Shown here piece by piece: positions 7,205-10,234 of a stretch of DNA of 10,234 nucleotides. Position 1 is the first letter of the stretch. The number at the start of each line of letters is the position of its first letter. A program made the translations under genes and the position numbers. The notes under the pieces were generated by a model. That model did not search any database, was not told the DNA's origin, and saw nothing but the letters and a program-made list of their open reading frames with translations. Source of the stretch: Treponema sp. (GTDB taxonomy: Bacteria > Spirochaetota > Spirochaetia > Treponematales > UBA12059); contig JAAYUR010000193.1 of NCBI GenBank assembly GCA_012517645.1, positions 1 through 10,234 of the forward strand, given 5' to 3'.

Positions 7205-7287
7205 GGTCGACGGTGGGCGCGGAGTCTCGACGCTCCGGAGCATCCCCTCGCGGCCAAGGCCGGGATCTACCCTGCCGCCGCTCGTCC

Positions 7288-8709
7288 TTGAGGGGGGCGC
7301 GCCCCGCGGCCCGGATGATCCTGGCGGCGCTCGCGGCGGCCGCGGCACCCCTCGCCGCCCAGCCGGTTCCGCTCTCCTACGCGGGAACCGACTCCTACGT
7401 GATCACGGAAAAGTCCGACTGGTCCCGCTACGAGGACGGCCGATACCTGGGCCATGTTTACCGGGAGGTGCGGGGCCGCATGGAACCCGAAAGCTCCCTT
7501 CCGGACGCGGTTTGGAAGGGCGATTTCCTGGTTTTCGAGGAAACCCTCCGGGACTCGAGCGCCGCGGCCCGGCGGGTGGACGACCAGGTTCCGGCGGCCT
7601 TCCGCATGGGGGCGGACGGGTCGATCCGGATGATCCTGGACAACGGCTTTCCCGGACTCCGGGGCTTTCCCGCCTATCCTCCCGGACCGGTTGCCCCCGG
7701 GGACCGGTGGACCGCGGAGGGAGTCCGAATCGTGGATCCCCGGAATTCCGGGATCCCCACCCGGACCCGCATCCTCGTGGAATATGAGTACCGGGGCGAG
7801 GAGGATTACAAGGGCATCCCGGTTCGCAGGATCTTCGCCAAGTTCGCGGTCCGGTACCGGGCGGGCCAGGATCCCAAGGGGGATCCGAGCCTGCGGGAAG
7901 CCCAGGGAACCCACGACGCGGACATCCTGGTTCGCGCGGACACAGGACGACCCGTGGTCATCCGGGACCGCCTGGACGAGACGTTTTTCTTTACCTCCGG
8001 CCCCTCCCTGCGGCACCGGGGCTTCACCCTGATCTTCTACGACGCCGCCGTGCCCAGGACCGCGGACCCCGCGTCGGGCGCCCTGCGGACGGCCCTCGCG
8101 GGGGGCGGCGGGTCCGCGCCCGCGGCATCGGCGGACGGAGCGGCCCAGGTTCCCGGCCCGGCCCCGTCCGGTACTTCGGTCCCCGACCCTTCGGGGCCCC
8201 CCGCCTCCGGCGCCCCGCCTGCGGGATCGACGGCTTCCCACGGTCTCGCCGCCGGGGCCCCGGCGTTCCCGGGTCTCCTGGGCGCGGGCACCCCGGCTCT
8301 CCCGCCGCCCGAAACCCCGGCTTTGGATCCCGCCTCCGGGATCGCCCTGGAGGACCGGCCCGAGGGTCCGACACTGGTTGCCTTCGGCCTGCGCTTCGTA
8401 CCCGACCAGGATGCCCTCCTTCCCGAGGAACGGGGCCGCCTGGACGGGATCGCCGCGGCCCTGAAGGCCGTACCCGGGGAAAGGACCTTCCTGGTGACCG
8501 GTCATACCGCGGACGTGGGGAACCCGGCCGGACAGAAGGACCTCTCGATACGCCGGGCCAAGCGGGTGGTGGACGAGCTCGTCGCCCGGGGCATCCCGGC
8601 CTCCCGCTTCCTCTTCCGGGGCTTCGGTGCGGAGAGGCCCCTGGCGCCGAACGACAACGAGGCGAACCGCGCCCGAAACCGCCGGGTGGAGATCACGGTG
8701 CTGAACTGA
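7288..8709 (+). CDS. Exported protein with C-terminal OmpA peptidoglycan-binding domain
   Basis: About 473 residues from a TTG at 7288. A basic n-region (RGARPAAR) plus hydrophobic ILAALAAAAAPLAA gives a good signal peptide cleaved after AQ (about 25). An N-terminal domain (about 28-255) of unknown family contains YAGTDSYVITEKSDW, AFRMGADGSIRMILDNG, DPRNSGIPTRTRILVEYEY and FFFTSGPSLRHRGFTLIFYD. A low-complexity Ala/Pro/Gly linker runs about 255-345. An OmpA-like domain occupies about 358-473: LVAFGLRFVPDQDALLPEER, then FLVTGHTADVGNPAGQ, DLSIRRAKRVVDEL, RFLFRGFGAERPLAPND and NRARNRRVEI. The D and R positions typical of peptidoglycan binding are present (GHTAD, SIRRA). The start is uncertain: GTG at 7201 overlaps pgeF as GTGA, and ATG at 7315 is also possible. 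Codons 7201-7287 use rarer third bases, favouring 7288 or 7315. It likely tethers the outer membrane to the wall or sits in the periplasm. Confidence 0.9.
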   Translation: MRGARPAARMILAALAAAAAPLAAQPVPLSYAGTDSYVITEKSDWSRYEDGRYLGHVYREVRGRMEPESSLPDAVWKGDFLVFEETLRDSSAAARRVDDQVPAAFRMGADGSIRMILDNGFPGLRGFPAYPPGPVAPGDRWTAEGVRIVDPRNSGIPTRTRILVEYEYRGEEDYKGIPVRRIFAKFAVRYRAGQDPKGDPSLREAQGTHDADILVRADTGRPVVIRDRLDETFFFTSGPSLRHRGFTLIFYDAAVPRTADPASGALRTALAGGGGSAPAASADGAAQVPGPAPSGTSVPDPSGPPASGAPPAGSTASHGLAAGAPAFPGLLGAGTPALPPPETPALDPASGIALEDRPEGPTLVAFGLRFVPDQDALLPEERGRLDGIAAALKAVPGERTFLVTGHTADVGNPAGQKDLSIRRAKRVVDELVARGIPASRFLFRGFGAERPLAPNDNEANRARNRRVEITVLN

Positions 8710-8749
8710 AAGGCTCCCGACACGCCGACTCCGCGGTCGTATCCCGTTA

Positions 8750-8778
8750 GCCCGGGCCCGAACGGCACGGTCCCGGGC
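8750..8778 (+). terminator. Hairpin after the OmpA gene, possible terminator
   Basis: GCCCGGG (8750-8756) pairs perfectly with CCCGGGC (8772-8778), 15-nt loop, 40 bases after the OmpA stop codon. There is no T-tract after it, so intrinsic termination is doubtful; it may only stabilise the mRNA end. Confidence 0.25.
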
Positions 8779-8821
8779 GGGTCTGTACATCCCGACGCGG
8801 CTCCTTTCGCCGTGCCCGTGC

Positions 8822-8850
8822 TTGCCAGACCCGCGGACCCGTAGTAGGCT
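8822..8850 (+). promoter_or_regulatory. Putative promoter for the two-TM/DUF2207-like pair
   Basis: TTGCCA (8822-8827, 5 of 6 to the -35), 17-nt spacer, TAGGCT (8845-8850, 3 of 6 to the -10). The ATG at 8858 begins seven bases beyond the -10, exactly where the first transcribed base would fall. No ribosome-binding site precedes this ATG, which strengthens a leaderless reading. Confidence 0.45.
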
Positions 8851-8857
8851 CCTAGCC

Positions 8858-9481
8858 ATGACGAGTACCCGGGATTCCCTTCGCTGGTATGTCCGCTCCC
8901 CCCTGGGGGTGTCCGTCCTGGTCGTCTCCGCCGCGGCGGGCGCGGCCCTGGGATTCGCCGGGGCCGCCCTCCCCATCGCCGTGGGAACCGGGGCGGGGCT
9001 TTTCCTGGCCGCCTCCGCGGCGGCCTTCGTCTCCGGAGCGGGGGCCAAGGCGGCGGTGCGGGAACGGGAGCGGGACCTGGAAGCATCCCTGGCCGCGGGC
9101 ATCGCGGCGGCTTCCAAGGACCGGGATCGGATCGCCGCTCTCCGCATCCGGGATCCGAACCTGGCTTCGGCCGCCGCAGCCTTCGCCCTGGCCTTCGGGG
9201 ATTACCTGGACGCCTGCCGGCGGGAGGGCACCCGGGATCCACGGGCGGACGACGCGGCCCGGGAAGTCCTGGAAGCCCTGACGGTCTACCTCCGGGAACT
9301 GGACGGTACGGCGGTCGAACGCCGTTTCGACCTGGATGATGCGGATCCCTTCCCCGACGCCGAGGCTCGGACCCTCGCCTACCTGAAGGAGCGAACGGCC
9401 TACGTCCGGGAGAGGCGCCTTGCCATAGACGGTGGTCTGGGAGGCGGCGACAAGCTCGCTATACGGGAGGAGCTCCGATGA
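8858..9481 (+). CDS. Two-TM membrane protein with cytosolic helical domain, unknown family
   Basis: 207 residues from ATG 8858, chosen over a TTG at 8822 because the TTG lies inside the -35. After a short basic N-terminus (RDSLRWYVRSP) come two hydrophobic segments (about 16-36 and 38-60, Ala/Gly/Val-rich) joined by a very short turn, so the rest (about 62-207) should be cytosolic. That part is charged and helical: VRERERDLEASLAAGIAAASKDRDRIAALRI, LAFGDYLDACRREGTRD, VLEALTVYLRELDG, LAYLKERTAYVRERRLAI, with a Gly-rich GGLGGGDKL near the end. I do not recognise a named family. The ATG of the next gene overlaps its TGA (ATGA), implying coupled translation. A partner to the exported protein is likely from context; the reaction, if any, is unknown. 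Confidence 0.8.
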   Translation: MTSTRDSLRWYVRSPLGVSVLVVSAAAGAALGFAGAALPIAVGTGAGLFLAASAAAFVSGAGAKAAVRERERDLEASLAAGIAAASKDRDRIAALRIRDPNLASAAAAFALAFGDYLDACRREGTRDPRADDAAREVLEALTVYLRELDGTAVERRFDLDDADPFPDAEARTLAYLKERTAYVRERRLAIDGGLGGGDKLAIREELR

Positions 9482-10234
9482 CGACGACTGCTGCACGTCC
9501 GCGCCGCCGCACCGGCCGGTTCGGATTGTACGTCCGCGCCGCCGCGCTCAGCGTCCTGTGTCTGGCTTCCGCCGCCGCGGCCGCCCTGGAGTCCCGGGTG
9601 GCCACCGTGGACGTCACCGTGAGCCTGCGGCCCGACGGGAAGGCTACGGTCTTCTACCGCCTGGAGTGGGTCGTGTCCTCCGGAACCCTGGGGGGCTTCT
9701 ATTTCCAGGGGGAGTCCTTCGCGCCCGTTTGGGACCGGGAACGGTGCTGGGCGGACCTTCCCGGAGGCGTGCGGGCGGGCCTGGAGATCAAGGACCTCGG
9801 GGGCGGCCGGTACGACGTCCTCCTGGCGGGGGGCCGCCGGACGGGGGGCACCTCCTTCTGGAACCTGACCTACGGCGGTGACTTTGCGGCGGCGGATCTG
9901 GTCGGCCGGACGACCAGCCCCGAGTTCGGGGACCTTGTGCGTATAAGCTGGGCCCCCGTGGAATGGGACCAGACGCTGGATTCCCGGACCGTCCGGATCG
10001 TCCTGCCCGTGACCGTGCCGGGCCCCGCCTTGTCGGATTCGGAGAAGCGGGCGATCCCGATGCGCACGGAAGGCTACGTAAACCGGGAGAACCGCATCGA
10101 CTACTACGGCTCTCCGGGTTCCGACGGACGGCATTATCTTACCCTTCTCTTCTTCCAGGAGAAGGTGCCCGTCCGGGGAAGCCAGGAGCTTGTGCTCTAT
10201 TTCCCCGCGGATTACCTCCGCATGGACCTGCCCG
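9478..10234 (+). CDS. Exported DUF2207-like protein (5' part)
   Basis: Open from ATG 9478 to the right edge, 252 codons with no stop, so the 3' end is missing. A very basic N-terminus (ARPRRRTGRFG) and hydrophobic LYVRAAALSVLCLASAAAAA form a signal peptide; likely cleavage near ALES (about 37). The mature part starts RVATVDVTVSLRPDGKATVFYRLEW, which resembles the exposed beta-domain opening DUF2207-type membrane proteins, followed by LGGFYFQGESF, YDVLLAGG, TSFWNLTYGGDF and VRIVLPVTVPGP. DUF2207 proteins continue with C-terminal TM segments that would lie beyond the window. Strong GGAGG sits just before the ATG, which also overlaps the preceding stop. Family assignment is tentative: the fold pattern fits, but no invariant motif is visible. 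Confidence 0.75.
   Translation, partial: MTTTAARPRRRTGRFGLYVRAAALSVLCLASAAAAALESRVATVDVTVSLRPDGKATVFYRLEWVVSSGTLGGFYFQGESFAPVWDRERCWADLPGGVRAGLEIKDLGGGRYDVLLAGGRRTGGTSFWNLTYGGDFAAADLVGRTTSPEFGDLVRISWAPVEWDQTLDSRTVRIVLPVTVPGPALSDSEKRAIPMRTEGYVNRENRIDYYGSPGSDGRHYLTLLFFQEKVPVRGSQELVLYFPADYLRMDLP

Noticed and set aside
7294..7305. Perfect 12-bp palindrome GGGGCGCGCCCC
   Set aside because: Isolated, lies in GC-rich sequence at the start of a gene, no second copy or operator context seen.
7267..9147. 626-codon open frame on the minus strand opposite the OmpA gene
   Set aside because: Arg/Gly/Pro-rich shadow of the real OmpA and two-TM genes, which have recognisable domains and signals.

Overview
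The window is GC-rich bacterial DNA. It most likely comes from a spirochaete, probably a Treponema relative. That inference rests on family-level recognition of several lineage-typical proteins: an exported small protein downstream of a cNMP-binding protein, a DUF5312-like helical protein, and an OmpA protein with a GHTADVG-type C-terminal domain. No rRNA, tRNA, CRISPR array or transposase was seen. Coding density is high and no gap exceeds 300 bases.

Layout. (1) 1-1155, plus strand: the 3' part of a COG2509-type FAD-dependent dehydrogenase runs in from the left. It ends inside a three-hairpin repeat element (828-908), and the last ~80 codons of a PhzF-family gene follow with no front half. 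This looks like a rearrangement scar. (2) 3607-1173, minus strand: a three-gene operon with 10-nt gaps encodes a two-TM K+ channel with a cytoplasmic RCK module, a free-standing cyclic-nucleotide-binding domain and a small exported protein. (3) 3712-4614, plus strand: an RluA-type pseudouridine synthase, divergent from the channel operon and followed by a terminator-like hairpin. (4) 4731-8709, plus strand: a DUF5312-like protein, PgeF (YfiH/LACC1 family, overlapping by ATGA), and an exported protein with a C-terminal OmpA peptidoglycan-binding domain. (5) 8858 to the right edge, plus strand: a two-TM protein with a cytosolic helical domain, overlapping by ATGA the start of an exported DUF2207-like protein that runs out of the window.

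How the genes may work together. The minus-strand operon looks like a split cyclic-nucleotide/K+ signalling unit: the channel has no cNMP domain and the next gene supplies one. The middle operon places a peptidoglycan-editing enzyme beside a peptidoglycan-binding OmpA protein. The right-hand pair is probably an envelope complex of unknown function. Three plus-strand operon starts (3712, 4731, 8858) have a promoter-like -35/-10 pair placing the predicted transcript start almost on the ATG, which suggests leaderless transcription. No complete new defence or mobile system is visible. The most unusual items are the repeat/phzF junction, the channel-cNMP operon and the leaderless starts.
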